A DNA stretch of 64,000 bases. Source: Pseudomonas anatoliensis (GTDB taxonomy: Bacteria; Pseudomonadota; Gammaproteobacteria; Pseudomonadales; Pseudomonadaceae). The notes beneath the pieces are model-generated. The model worked only from the letters and a program-made list of their open reading frames with translations, did no database searches and was not told where the DNA came from. Shown piece by piece: positions 26,501 to 34,826 of this stretch (its first letter is position 1; every line of letters begins with the position of its first letter). Both the position numbers and the translations under genes were made by a program. The stretch is from NCBI RefSeq assembly GCF_017976235.1, contig NZ_JACVHC010000006.1, positions 248,001 through 312,000 of the forward strand, written 5' to 3'.

Positions 26501-27420
26501 CCCCCAGCATCAATAGCTAGAGCAGCAAGCTGCACTCTTTCTGCAGCAGCTAGATCCGAAGCGCTCACCAAGATCTTGTCAATAACTGAGAGTAGTTCAT
26601 CCTCTCTGCCCGCACGACTAAGGAGCTGGGCAAATATATGATTTGTTGTTATGTCGCTCAGGCCCAACCCTAGGACTTCATCTCTTACTTCATCGATGAA
26701 CCCCGTAACCACCATGCTGATCCACCTCTCAGCGTTGCGGTTGAGCTCTTGCTCTGGATTACTCTTCGAATATTCAGCCTGCCAAATATCCCCTGGGATC
26801 TCCTCAAGTAATGCTAGAGATTCAGCCTTGTGTAATGGCGCTTCTGATACATGTACAAAAGTGTATCCGTCATTCGATTCAACCAATGGTATTAGTGCTT
26901 TTCCCAAAATCGCGACGTGCCGAACCCAAATATCTTCAGGTGATCGTACGGAGGATAATCCGAAGGCCGGAGGAAGGAGCACATCTTTATCTCTATACTT
27001 ACTAGCCTCAGCGACAAAAATGAAGCGATTACTTCCAATTCTGCTCACTGTGGTGGTTAAATCCGTGATTTCTAGCGAAGTTGAATGCACAACTTCAATG
27101 GCTTTTCGAAATGTCGTCAGGTGCGTATCCGAAAGGACGCTTCCGCTGAGGTCCAAGAAGGCAGTGGAAAGTGCGTCTAAGACATACCCTTCGTTGAGTT
27201 TCGTAGCACTCGGCGGAGGAAGTACAGCGGTAAAGCCACTGAAAACCCAATCCTCCGTTTCAGTGTAGCGTAAGCTCAAACTCTGCTTGATCAGCCTTCC
27301 CAGCACCTGTTTCGTGCTCGTACTCAGAAACAGCCCCATTCCCCCCTTTGATATTTTCGACAAAACTGACCAGGCATCAAATCCTAAAATAGGTGCGGTC
27401 TGCTTTTCCGTGCTATCCAT
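23566..27420 (-). CDS. CHAT-domain protease with long helical-repeat N-terminus
   Basis: A 1284-aa protein. The last ~250 residues form a CHAT (caspase-like) domain: VVACAHGGLS supplies the catalytic His (about 1148) and ILFVCSGGR the Cys (about 1189), followed by RAVVASPWPLD, all typical. The preceding ~900 residues are predominantly helical and repeat-like (for example DLAAAERVQLAALAIDAGGLTRARDLL), consistent with a TPR-type sensor. CHAT proteases in other systems (Craspase, gasdermin-activating proteases) act in anti-phage cell death. The start has AGGA 9 bases upstream. A putative PD-(D/E)XK gene is divergent across 256 bp, suggesting a two-gene system. Base composition is more AT-rich than the phage core. 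Confidence 0.88.
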   Translation of the reverse strand: MDSTEKQTAPILGFDAWSVLSKISKGGMGLFLSTSTKQVLGRLIKQSLSLRYTETEDWVFSGFTAVLPPPSATKLNEGYVLDALSTAFLDLSGSVLSDTHLTTFRKAIEVVHSTSLEITDLTTTVSRIGSNRFIFVAEASKYRDKDVLLPPAFGLSSVRSPEDIWVRHVAILGKALIPLVESNDGYTFVHVSEAPLHKAESLALLEEIPGDIWQAEYSKSNPEQELNRNAERWISMVVTGFIDEVRDEVLGLGLSDITTNHIFAQLLSRAGREDELLSVIDKILVSASDLAAAERVQLAALAIDAGGLTRARDLLAIGVEDLIEEEWFEKALDVAIQLRSDELIIKIDQQMSTLFPQSDILRENRDRRLLLNCRSMTNKSFEFSNAGFSHRHEELWRALKKPDAVYEKVISMTFEWGGNWQELASLCCAAHAQSVTRTREAVEISTSVTISKLYGRQATHILLSSVRRLMLKQEIESSESDYYRKPLSAAIRYLAQNPQDGKIRAALISLLTVEACGEIAVPIAAMLALNMASEGVNIAEHQTTRSHPNETHGISIHSLPGASESAMEIDDPQFSQVVEAGLSWINRQRAAEFGVTRLPLDLVGSDPDGVVKQLNRILYLNGSHGPEDTDLQFLDQMVLLTCAIAPHANFERNGDFSALRLLACQNALHGSAQHARNLCEQMLLMGQASPIRKRLAWAAFADVYHRCRKPVEALIGVACAMATDSKVSAADLWQEVHTFIRVLRDLGLITFARDLIPTLKQLMEQLGHDPSNDPRIITLELSLKLFEVRDNDINILSDLADSMGSNCKSVLESPSNLVPAVTLLAQIVLKCDSAGAPVSDITRNILAKALASIGANLAQFVSTVSSISPTPAHVVDMYNKVQRAISAGDAPADFVPVTIAARRLLDGAQDKPAEAQISALAAEILAEQGVELPGELSVLTCEWPLAYAQELSRRGLEVVFLSLNSQDELLVTYVLQGEVHQVEQPILDRSFLKRMQVWLDEYPKAYGFIEASDGIDEFHESMEKLGVKIDSQGQLLIIAEPMLQQLAMNLIVVEPLDGTFNYFLGSKSAIGITPSLSWLSQVRGSARKGRGGYKAWISAEENSIDGGALGIVLDRLKDTFSQYNFAVDTGRKLPLDVSDASLVVACAHGGLSNSGKFIHTISDEDSLVESPGALAQALRGVELVILFVCSGGRLDKHPFDNSTVGLPKQLLNQGCRAVVASPWPLDVKVTYNWLEPFMQAWEAGETVLSATKMANDAVTRRLGEYPQYCLAMTVYGDVLLSKEK

Positions 27421-27676
27421 ACGATTATTCCTTTTATTGATGAGGGAGCGTTACTGGTACAGAAATGCCGCTGTTCCAGCCGCTCACTGTACCGTAGAGC
27501 CAACCTAAGCTTAGGGTGTCGATCGCGATTTCCGAATACATGAACTCGCGTGTAGCAGCTTTTTAGCTAGCTCTCATATGGCGTTGCTGTGCCTAGCTCT
27601 GGCGTGGCAGTGACTTGACCTTCATATACAAAACCTATGTGATCTGGATAACAACTCGACCATTAGGACGTCAGGA

Positions 27677-28861
27677 ATGAAGCAATACGATTGGTCAGCA
27701 TGGCACGACCGGGTAAAAAGCTTCACTGGAAAATGGGCACTAGAACGCTGGTATTTGATGTACCTGCATGAGCAAGACAACGTTGATGCGCTGGCCTTTG
27801 AGATAAAGGCGCGGCTGGCTGCGGAAGGTCGCTTTGCAGAGGTGCAAGTCCAGTCCATTTGGGTCGATGGAACACCGCAAGCGGAATTCAGCCCTAAAGG
27901 CCATCTGCTGAGTAAGAAACTCCCACAGTGTGAGTTGGCCGATCTGCTGCTTTGCGTGCGTTGGGAGTCGCCTAATGGCCTGCTACAGCGTGAGCAGGCG
28001 TTGTTGATTCAGGCCAAAGTCGCGATCAAGTACAACGAGTTGCCTGGCGGAAAATCGACGCGCAAGGAACGCTTGCTGTTCGAAAACTGCAATCGGCATA
28101 AAAACATTACGTTGTATCCCGGCGTTAACCGAGAAAATCCGATAGGTGCTTACCAGCTCGGCAGCAGTGCTGCCCGCAAAACCTATGGCCTACGCGATTG
28201 TGCGAGTTTTCTATTAATGGCGAAGGGGACTTGGCCCGTCGCTACCGCACCCGTGGGCCCCATGCAGGTTGGCTGGCCTGTAGGCAAGACAAAGACCGAA
28301 CTTAAGCCCCCCGATTCTTACTTAGATGCTGTTATTAGCATGGTATCGAGAGCACCGACAATGGGGCGCGAGGTGAAAACGGGAGCCTCTGCCGCAAATT
28401 GTGTCTGGACCAAAATGGTGAACGATTTGCGGGGGAAATACGGGAAGGTGAGCATGAGTGGCTACGGTGGTCAGGCCCGTGTGACTTCGGCAAGTACTGT
28501 TTCCGCGCTTCATATGGTGTACTCGCTGCTCGACAAGTTTGAATACTTCAGCGATTTTGTTTTAAGCATGCAGCAATATTTTCGTCTCGAACCCCGTTTT
28601 TTTCGTTGGTTTGATGAAGGCAATTGGTGGCATGCACGCAGGCTGAAACGTCGGATTGATCCTAACGATTCTAGGGGGCCGGACTTTGTCTGGGCGTTTA
28701 TGGCGCATTTGGGCTTGGATTACTTGGATCAATTCGATCTCTGGAGGCATGATCCAATGGATCCCCCTCGGGACGGGGACCTTAAAGATGACAATGGTCC
28801 GTACATTTTTACTCAAGTGATTACCATTCGAAACGTTGAGGAATATCGCCGCCGAGACTAA
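27677..28861 (+). CDS. Putative PD-(D/E)XK-type protein paired with CHAT
   Basis: A 394-aa protein I do not recognise by family. Residues 84-118 read QCELADLLLCVRW...QALLIQAKV, with Asp89 and Gln112-x-Lys114 in the pattern of a PD-(D/E)XK nuclease core (Q in place of D/E also occurs in the superfamily). The C-terminal half is rich in Trp and aromatic residues (FFRWFDEGNWWHARRLKRRIDP). It is divergent from the CHAT gene and convergent with the tail tube gene, and ends at a hairpin. As effector or CHAT substrate it would complete a two-component system; the role is inferred from position and motif only. Confidence 0.55.
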   Translation: MKQYDWSAWHDRVKSFTGKWALERWYLMYLHEQDNVDALAFEIKARLAAEGRFAEVQVQSIWVDGTPQAEFSPKGHLLSKKLPQCELADLLLCVRWESPNGLLQREQALLIQAKVAIKYNELPGGKSTRKERLLFENCNRHKNITLYPGVNRENPIGAYQLGSSAARKTYGLRDCASFLLMAKGTWPVATAPVGPMQVGWPVGKTKTELKPPDSYLDAVISMVSRAPTMGREVKTGASAANCVWTKMVNDLRGKYGKVSMSGYGGQARVTSASTVSALHMVYSLLDKFEYFSDFVLSMQQYFRLEPRFFRWFDEGNWWHARRLKRRIDPNDSRGPDFVWAFMAHLGLDYLDQFDLWRHDPMDPPRDGDLKDDNGPYIFTQVITIRNVEEYRRRD

Positions 28862-28885
28862 ACACTGATAAATGTCACGTTGAGA

Positions 28886-28907
28886 AAGCCGCTTAATCGA
28901 GCGGCTT
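28886..28907. terminator. Hairpin between cargo and tail tube gene
   Basis: AAGCCGCT-TAATCG-AGCGGCTT, an 8-bp perfect stem between the convergent stops of the 394-aa gene and FII. On the minus strand it is followed by TTTCTC, so it may end the FI-FII operon as well as the cargo gene. Confidence 0.65.
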
Positions 28908-28920
28908 CACGCGGTGACTA

Positions 28921-29445
28921 TCAACAAATCCCCAGATTCCTGTTGTACCTCGCTAACTGATCCTCCCCACCCACCCGAAAAATATTCGCCAAATAATCCA
29001 GCAACACCACCTCTTCACCATTGATCATCTGCCGCACATACGTCGCCGAAAACGGCGTCTCGTACTTCGTCGGATCCCGAGGCTTGTGCGTGCCCAGCTG
29101 ATACTCCTTCCCGGTGATGGTCATGGTCGTGACCAGCGGAATCTCGTTCATCAGCCCGCCGTTATTGAACACCTGCACGTTGGACCGACACTGCAACTGC
29201 ACGCTCTTGAACGGCGTCACCAGCTTCCGGGCTGCCTCAACGTACAGGCTGTTCCAGGTGATTTTCCCTTCGAGCTTATCGATGCCATCCGGCAGTTCGA
29301 TCAGCCCGACCATGCCCAAACCCTGAAAGTCGCTCATGACGGTTTTGAGGGTGCCCAAGTCGATCTCTTCACACTTGCCAAAGAAGCTCGCGCCATCGAG
29401 GTACAGGTTGGCGTTGGTGATGCGGTGTGCGCTGAAGCCGGCCAT
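28921..29445 (-). CDS. Major tail tube protein (FII)
   Basis: A 174-aa P2 FII-type tail tube protein: MAGFSAHRITNANLYLDGASFFGKCEEIDLGTLKTVMSDFQGLGMVG, later GKEYQLGTHKPRD, are typical. It starts directly after the sheath stop, so the two are translated together. It is the last gene of the late operon that begins at protease I. Confidence 0.93.
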   Translation of the reverse strand: MAGFSAHRITNANLYLDGASFFGKCEEIDLGTLKTVMSDFQGLGMVGLIELPDGIDKLEGKITWNSLYVEAARKLVTPFKSVQLQCRSNVQVFNNGGLMNEIPLVTTMTITGKEYQLGTHKPRDPTKYETPFSATYVRQMINGEEVVLLDYLANIFRVGGEDQLARYNRNLGIC

Positions 29446-30870
29446 TTATATGGCTCCCAGGTTGACGAGGTAATCCCCGGTGATTTCGGTTTCGAAAGTG
29501 CCACGTTCGAATGGCAGCGGTACGGTGAGTTTGTAGTTGAACAGCGCGTGGCCTTGTTCCAGTTCGGTTTGGGGGTTGCGCGCCGGGTCGTACCAGCATT
29601 CGCCGCCGAGCAAGGCGCCGTCGCCGATGAGTTTGCGCAGGAACAGGTTGACGCTTTCGGTGATGCTGGTGATGAGTGAGGTGGTGATGGGTTGGTCGAC
29701 GAATTGCAGCGCGCTGTAGCGGATGGATTCGTCGATGACGTCTTTGGTGCGGCGCACGTTTTCAAAGTTGCGCATGTGGGTGACCGATGGCCACGCCGCT
29801 GTGCGGTTGCCCCACAAACGCAGGCCGGTGCCGTAGGTGTTGAAGACGGTGGTGATGCCGTTTTCGTTGAGCAGGTTGACTTCGCTGGTGGCGTCGTCGA
29901 TGCGTGCGGTGAGTGGGCGTTCCATGCCGATGACGCCCAGCAGCGGCTGGTTGGAGCTGCTCCACCAGTACCCGTGGTCGTTGTCGATTTTGGCGCGCAG
30001 GCCGGCGGCGCGGATGGACAGTGGTTGCAGACGGTCGCCGTTGCTGGCGGCGTCGTAGACCCTGATGTGCGGGTAGCACAGGCGGACCCGATCGCTGCTG
30101 GTGTTGAAGTTGAGGGTGCCGGCCGGGCCCCGCCCGGCCAGTACTTGTTGCACGGTGGCGCCGATGGGCGCGTCGACGTAGGTGACGCCGCCGACTTGGC
30201 CCGCCGAGACGACCAAGCCTGCGGTGACGGCATCGACGGAGCTAAAGCCTGGGGCGATGAAGATTTTGGGGAAGAAGCCCAGCAGGTTGTAGCTGTCTTG
30301 AAAGGCTTGGAGGCCGGTACGCCGGTCGGCCTCGGTGACGCCGCCGATGATGTCCGCGGCGGTGACTTTGCCGGGGTCGGTGTAGGTGTATTCGACGTTG
30401 ACTTGGGCGTTGGCGGGGATGGTGCCGGTGGGCAGGCGCGTGACTTGGCCGGTGAGCATGACGACGGTGTAATCGGTGCCTTGCTCGTAAACATTCGTGC
30501 CTTCGACGGGCTTGAGTTGCAGGGTTTGCAAACGGTCGTGGTCGAGCTGCAGTTGGTTGTTGTCGGCGAACGGTTTGAGCTGGTCGGCGACGGTGCTGGT
30601 GTGGCGCGCCGGGTCGAGTACGTTGACGACGAGTACGGTGCCGGCGCCGAAGTCGTAGATGCCTTGCAGGGCTTCGGGGATGCTGAAGCCTGCGGTGTGT
30701 GCGCCGAACTGTGCGGCGTGAATGTCGTTGAGGCACAGGGTCAGCTCATTGACGGGCCCGGTGGGTGCGGTGCCGACCAGAGCGATGACGGCCGATTTGA
30801 CGACGCGTATGGGGCGCGGGCCGCGCTCGATTTCGGTGGTTTCGATGCCGTGGAGGTAGTTGGCGGGCAT
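29446..30870 (-). CDS. Tail sheath protein (FI)
   Basis: A 474-aa contractile sheath protein of the P2 FI family. It starts MPANYLHGIETTEIERGPRPIRVVKSAVIALVGTAP, a hallmark of the family, and ends in the conserved C-terminal arm (TVPLPFERGTFETEITGDYLVNL). Length is slightly above that of P2 FI because of an inserted domain around residues 100-200. Confidence 0.95.
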   Translation of the reverse strand: MPANYLHGIETTEIERGPRPIRVVKSAVIALVGTAPTGPVNELTLCLNDIHAAQFGAHTAGFSIPEALQGIYDFGAGTVLVVNVLDPARHTSTVADQLKPFADNNQLQLDHDRLQTLQLKPVEGTNVYEQGTDYTVVMLTGQVTRLPTGTIPANAQVNVEYTYTDPGKVTAADIIGGVTEADRRTGLQAFQDSYNLLGFFPKIFIAPGFSSVDAVTAGLVVSAGQVGGVTYVDAPIGATVQQVLAGRGPAGTLNFNTSSDRVRLCYPHIRVYDAASNGDRLQPLSIRAAGLRAKIDNDHGYWWSSSNQPLLGVIGMERPLTARIDDATSEVNLLNENGITTVFNTYGTGLRLWGNRTAAWPSVTHMRNFENVRRTKDVIDESIRYSALQFVDQPITTSLITSITESVNLFLRKLIGDGALLGGECWYDPARNPQTELEQGHALFNYKLTVPLPFERGTFETEITGDYLVNLGAI

Positions 30871-30876
30871 TGGGGG

Positions 30877-31107
30877 TTAGTCCTTGTCGGGTTGTTGAAG
30901 CACGAGCGCGTTGCTGGCGGTTTTGGCGTAGGTGGGCAACGGGTACAGATGGTTAAGCGCTAGTAAGGCGCGGGTGTAGACGTGGTCAGCGGGCAGCTCG
31001 ACGGTTTTGCCGGGGTGCAGCAGCACGTCGAGTTTTTGCCGGTCTTGGCCCATGTACAGCGAGACGGCGCTGGGTGGACCGGCGTAGCGGTATGGCGTGA
31101 GGGTCAT
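30877..31107 (-). CDS. DUF2635 domain-containing phage protein
   Basis: A 76-aa small protein that lies immediately before the sheath gene, the normal place for DUF2635 genes in Mu-type phages. The core LHPGKTVELPADHVYTRALLAL is recognisable. The role is unknown, probably in tail or connector assembly. It overlaps the gp37-like gene by 4 bp. Confidence 0.85.
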   Translation of the reverse strand: MTLTPYRYAGPPSAVSLYMGQDRQKLDVLLHPGKTVELPADHVYTRALLALNHLYPLPTYAKTASNALVLQQPDKD

Positions 31108-31589
31108 GGGTGCTCCTGGAAGTCAGTGCTTTTAAGTAATGGGCCGTGCTGGTCGGCGATGGCTTGTAGCTGGGTGGCGCGGGTGGCGTAGTCCTGGGCG
31201 TATTGCCAGAGGCCATTGCTGTGGCCAATGAATTGCTCGCTTAGGGGGTGACAAGCCTGGTCGGTGTGTGGTGGGCGCCAACCGGTGAGCGCAGTACGCA
31301 AGCGGTCGAGGTAACTGACTACGCCGTCTTGGCCGTTGAGCTGCCGAAAGATCAGCGTCAGGCGCAGCACCAAGTGACGCGCCTGGACGACCGCGTCGGC
31401 GCTTTGCGTATGGCCGAAGGTTGATTTGCCATAGGCCAGCAGGACGGCGCCGCGTGGGTGGTTGAGGCGGTATTGCTGCGGGTTTTCGGGGAAGCGCTCG
31501 ATCATGAGTTGATCGCTGAAGTCGGCTTGTAGCCGGGCGAGCATGGCGTCCATGAGTTGTTCGGTTTGGGTGTTGGGTGGCGGGTTCAC
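31104..31589 (-). CDS. Gp37-like (DUF1834-type) tail/connector protein
   Basis: A 161-aa protein in the position of Mu gp37. The segment VVQARHLVLRLTLIFRQLNGQDGVVSYLDRLRTALTGW is typical of the family. I chose the GTG at 31589 because it overlaps the preceding stop (GTGA) and has GGAG 8 bases upstream; a GTG at 31604 would add five residues. It is probably a head-tail connector or tail terminator. Confidence 0.75.
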   Translation of the reverse strand: MNPPPNTQTEQLMDAMLARLQADFSDQLMIERFPENPQQYRLNHPRGAVLLAYGKSTFGHTQSADAVVQARHLVLRLTLIFRQLNGQDGVVSYLDRLRTALTGWRPPHTDQACHPLSEQFIGHSNGLWQYAQDYATRATQLQAIADQHGPLLKSTDFQEHP

Positions 31590-32020
31590 TGGTAGCGCTC
31601 CCACACCTGTGCGGTGAATTGTTGAGGGCGCGCGCGGACGCGGATCTCGCCGGGCTCTGCCACGGCTTGACCGGTGGGCAGGCCCAGGGTGATGACGCCG
31701 TCGCGGATGCTTTCGAGCAGTTTGAGGGTGTCTTTGCGGCCGCTGATGACGGCGTCGGGCAAGGCGCCTTCGGGACGGCGCTGGTAGAGCCAGTGGCGCG
31801 CCAGGTAGACGACGGCATCACGCAGGACGGTGGGCACCGGGTCGAGCGGCAGGTTGTAGCGACCGCGCAGGTAGCCGTCGACCAGTTCTTCTGCCTGACG
31901 AACGCTGTTGTCGATGACGCTTTCGTTGGGCTGGTGCGCGGCCGGGTCGTCGTTGGACAGCTGGGTGAGTGTCATTAACGGGATGGCGTTGCCGAGGTCG
32001 GCGCGGGTGCAGTAGCGCAT
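31586..32020 (-). CDS. DUF1320 (Mu gp36-like) head-tail connector
   Basis: A 144-aa protein of the DUF1320/gp436 family: MRYCTRADLGNAIPLMTLTQLSND and the conserved VDGYLRGRYNLPL and DAVVYLARHWLYQRR segments are clear. Such proteins sit between the capsid gene and tail genes in Mu-type phages and act in head completion. It follows the capsid gene by 3 bp. Confidence 0.9.
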   Translation of the reverse strand: MRYCTRADLGNAIPLMTLTQLSNDDPAAHQPNESVIDNSVRQAEELVDGYLRGRYNLPLDPVPTVLRDAVVYLARHWLYQRRPEGALPDAVISGRKDTLKLLESIRDGVITLGLPTGQAVAEPGEIRVRARPQQFTAQVWERYQ

Positions 32021-32023
32021 GGG

Positions 32024-33004
32024 TCAGCCCACCTTCAGCTCGACCAATGCTTCAGGGAACAGGCACAGGGCCAACGGGTTGGCCTGGGCTTCGACGTCCC
32101 AGCCTTTGCCCATCTTGCGCGGCTCGGCCTTGCTGTAGAACGGCTGGCCCAAGGTGTTGACGGTTTCGTTGTAGTTGGCTGGGGCGTTGAACAACCGGAA
32201 GACGCCACGGGCGACGGGGAAGACCTGGGCGACGTCGGCCGGAATGAAGCGTTGGCCGCTGACGGTGACGTCGTATTCGATGAATTCCACACCGCCGAAG
32301 GTGAAGCCCGAGCGCATGTCGCCGCCGATGCGGTCTTTGGCTTCCTGGTAGTGGGCGAAGGCGGCTTTGACGTTGGGGTGAGCGGTGAAGGCATCGAACC
32401 AGTCCGGCCCGCAGAACGAGCGGAAGCCGGTGACCATGACACCACCGAGTTTGGATTCGGCGTGGCGCTTGGCGTCGAGGCAGGCTTTGCGCACGTCGGT
32501 GTCGGGGTTGCTGAGGTCGACGATGACTTTCTTTTGTTCGACGTCGAATTCTTCAAACAGGTCGAAGAGTAGCGAGCCGTCAGCGTCGAGCAGTTGACCG
32601 CGCAAAGCGCCCACGCGCTGGAATTCACGGGTGGTTTCGATGCTGTTTTTGAGGTCTTGAAGGTGGTCGTTGATGACGGTGGCCATGGGCGCGGTGGCGC
32701 TTTCCTGGCCGAAGGCGGCGATGCCTTGCAGCTGGCTGGGCAGCAGCGGCCGACTGATGGGCAGGTGCAGGGTTTCGAAGGTGCGGCGTTTGCGTTTGTT
32801 GGCTTTGACTGGCGCCGGGTCGTCGTTGCGAGAGGTGTTGGGCACAAGCACCAGCCGGCCCTCACGCTCATCGATGATGACGCTGGTGGTGGTGACGCCT
32901 TTTTCGTCGAACAGGCCCATGGCGCCGACTTTGCCGGGGATGGCCGGGAGTTTGTTGACGGCCGCGGTGAGGTTGGCGACGGTGAAGAGGTCTTGCAGGT
33001 TCAT
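32024..33004 (-). CDS. Major capsid protein (lambda gpE family)
   Basis: A 326-aa HK97-fold capsid protein of the lambda gpE family, not the Mu gpT family. It begins MNLQDLFTVANLTAAVNKLPAIPG and contains RRTFETLHLPISRPLLPSQLQGIAAFGQ plus a C-terminal FEALVEL-type end (CLFPEALVELKV). Pairing with a lambda D-like decoration protein just upstream supports the assignment. Confidence 0.92.
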   Translation of the reverse strand: MNLQDLFTVANLTAAVNKLPAIPGKVGAMGLFDEKGVTTTSVIIDEREGRLVLVPNTSRNDDPAPVKANKRKRRTFETLHLPISRPLLPSQLQGIAAFGQESATAPMATVINDHLQDLKNSIETTREFQRVGALRGQLLDADGSLLFDLFEEFDVEQKKVIVDLSNPDTDVRKACLDAKRHAESKLGGVMVTGFRSFCGPDWFDAFTAHPNVKAAFAHYQEAKDRIGGDMRSGFTFGGVEFIEYDVTVSGQRFIPADVAQVFPVARGVFRLFNAPANYNETVNTLGQPFYSKAEPRKMGKGWDVEAQANPLALCLFPEALVELKVG

Positions 33005-33016
33005 GGGGTGACTCCG

Positions 33017-33385
33017 TTAGAGGGTGGCGCGGGCGACGATGCCTTGGGCATTGAGTTCGTCTAGGGCGGCGGCTTTTTGCGGCGCGGTGATGTCGGCCGG
33101 CCAAGTGAGTTCGGCCAGCGCGAGGGCGGCGCCACGGGCGATGACGACGGCGGGTTTGTCGCCGGTGGTGGCGTCGATGGGTTCGGCCAATACGGCGACG
33201 GCTTTGTTGGCCGGCGCGGTGCTTGCTGGGTCGAGGGCCTGATATTTGTTGTCGACTTTGGCCAGGACTTGGCCCAAGGCGTACACGCTGCCGCCCAAAA
33301 GCGTGATGTTGTCTTTGGTCCAGCCGGGGCTGACTTGCACCAGCAGCAGGTCGCCGAGGTCTTTGGGTTGGTGGTAGGTGGCCAT
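33017..33385 (-). CDS. Head decoration protein (lambda gpD family)
   Basis: A 122-aa trimeric decoration protein that stabilises the expanded capsid. The family core is seen in VYALGQVLAKVD, DKPAVVIARGAALALAELTWP and the C-terminal AAALDELNAQGIVAR. It lies 12 bp before the capsid gene and 2 bp after the protease gene. Confidence 0.9.
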   Translation of the reverse strand: MATYHQPKDLGDLLLVQVSPGWTKDNITLLGGSVYALGQVLAKVDNKYQALDPASTAPANKAVAVLAEPIDATTGDKPAVVIARGAALALAELTWPADITAPQKAAALDELNAQGIVARATL

Positions 33386-33387
33386 GG

Positions 33388-34269
33388 TTAGCCCTGCCTT
33401 TGGGTGCGGGCTTCGGCGTCGGCCAGCAAGGGGTTGGTGGTTTGGCCGAGGGCAGGATCTGCGCGGTGTTTGGTGGCAACTTCGCTGAAGCTGATGGCGC
33501 TGGTGAGGTCTTTGAAGAGGGTTTTGAGGCCGTCGCTTAACGGTTGGCGCTGGTCACCTTCGCCGAAGTGCAGTGGTGTTGCGCCGGACTGGGCGGCGTT
33601 GAGGGCGGCAATGACGACCGGGACGTGCAGCGGTTTCATGCCGGCGGCGACGAGTTGTTCGGCGTAGGCGACGCTGGTGGTGTGGATGGCTTGTTGGGCG
33701 GTGATGCGGGCGGTTTGGTCGCGTTGGGCGAGTTCGGTTTTCAGGCGGTGGTTTTCGGCCTGGAGGGTGGCTGTGTCGGGCGCAGTGGTTGGCGGTGTTT
33801 GGGGAATGGGTTGTGGTGGCGGCGCCGCGGGTGCGCTTTCGCTGAAGTGGATGACGCCGGGTTCGCTTTCGGCGAGTTCGATCGGGCGCAGGCCTTTGAC
33901 GGCCGGCGGCTGGGCGCCGAGGAAGCCGACGTGGCGCAGGTAGTAGACGCCGGGCACGGGGTTGTTGGGCGCGGTTGGGTGGTAGAAGGAGGCGGAGATT
34001 TTTTTGTAGCTGCCGTTGGCGATTTGCTCGGCGAAGGTGGGATCGATTTGTTGGGGGGTAGCGATCAGGCCTTCGGGGGTGGCGGTGAGGGATTGGACCC
34101 AGCCGGCTGCGGGGGTGTTGTGTTGGGGGTGGCCGATGACTAGCGGGGCTTCGTGGAGGATTGGGTTGTAGGCGGCTACTGTGGCGGTTAGGTCGGTGTC
34201 GGTGAAGTTTAGGGTGGTGCCGCAGGCGGCGGTGTGGAGGCCGGGTTTGAAGATGTGGAGGGGTTTCAT
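33388..34269 (-). CDS. Phage prohead protease (Mu gpI-like)
   Basis: A 293-aa protein. The first half is the protease with VIGHPQHNTPAAGWV (candidate His) and the conserved YKKISASFY block (candidate Ser). The second half is a low-complexity and coiled-coil region (PPPQPIPQTPPTTAPDTATLQAENHRLKTELAQRD) resembling the scaffold part. This I/Z-type protease-scaffold fusion is standard in Mu-like phages. I use the ATG at 34269; a GTG at 34299 is possible. A copy of the late motif lies 55 bp upstream. Confidence 0.88.
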   Translation of the reverse strand: MKPLHIFKPGLHTAACGTTLNFTDTDLTATVAAYNPILHEAPLVIGHPQHNTPAAGWVQSLTATPEGLIATPQQIDPTFAEQIANGSYKKISASFYHPTAPNNPVPGVYYLRHVGFLGAQPPAVKGLRPIELAESEPGVIHFSESAPAAPPPQPIPQTPPTTAPDTATLQAENHRLKTELAQRDQTARITAQQAIHTTSVAYAEQLVAAGMKPLHVPVVIAALNAAQSGATPLHFGEGDQRQPLSDGLKTLFKDLTSAISFSEVATKHRADPALGQTTNPLLADAEARTQRQG

Positions 34270-34324
34270 GGTGTGCGCCGTGATGGAGATGAAGCGCACA
34301 GTTTCAGATGGGGGGCAAAGGTCG

Positions 34325-34341
34325 GCTTTTAATCAGGATTA
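34325..34341 (-). promoter_or_regulatory. Repeated late-operon motif, copy 3 (upstream of protease I)
   Basis: On the minus strand TAATCCTGATTAAAAGC, 55 bp before the protease start. Mu has a late promoter (PI) at the equivalent place, upstream of gene I. Confidence 0.65.
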
Positions 34342-34391
34342 CTGGCTGTGGAGTCACGTCTGCAACTGAATAATTTTATTTAGAAAATTGA

Positions 34392-34420
34392 CCTTAGCGG
34401 TTCTTGTCGAACCGCTAAGG
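34392..34420 (-). terminator. Terminator between cargo slot B and the protease operon
   Basis: CCTTAGCGGTTC-TTGTC-GAACCGCTAAGG is a perfect 12-bp stem just past the stop of the 132-aa cargo gene. On the minus strand it is followed by TCAATTTTC. It separates cargo from the late promoter motif at 34325. Confidence 0.8.
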
Positions 34421-34427
34421 AGAGTGA

Positions 34428-34826
34428 TTAGAAAGGCTTATTCCATCTATCCGTTGCGATGCCGGCGGCGACGCTCAAGTGTTCCATATGGTGATAATGG
34501 TCGGAAGCTTCGTCGCCTTTTGCTATAACTTCGACATCACAGATGTAATTGCCTGAGCCGAAGATTGACTGAACGATCTCTGTGATTTTGTCTTCAAGGC
34601 TTTTATCACCTTCATCCGTAGTAGCTACTTGGATGCTGTAGACGCATGCTTTGTCATCAAAATAGACTCTCACAACACGGGCGTGCTGGCTGTGATGGTC
34701 AAGTGTCTTGGCGACTACGGTCGCGATGAACCTGTGCTCTTCGTCGGGGAAGCTCGCTCGAGCTTCCAAAAAAACGCGGTGCTTGCCCAATGTGAGCCAT
34801 TCAGAGCGAAAACCTTCAACTGGCAT
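34428..34826 (-). CDS. Hypothetical cargo protein (132 aa)
   Basis: I do not recognise this protein. It is soluble, beta-rich at the start (EGFRSEWLTLGKHRVFLEARASF) and has a histidine-rich C-terminal part (GDEASDHYHHMEHLSV) that could bind metal. AAGGAG lies 9 bases upstream of the ATG, so it is well expressed if transcribed. It is the last gene of cargo slot B and is followed by a strong terminator. Confidence 0.65.
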   Translation of the reverse strand: MPVEGFRSEWLTLGKHRVFLEARASFPDEEHRFIATVVAKTLDHHSQHARVVRVYFDDKACVYSIQVATTDEGDKSLEDKITEIVQSIFGSGNYICDVEVIAKGDEASDHYHHMEHLSVAAGIATDRWNKPF

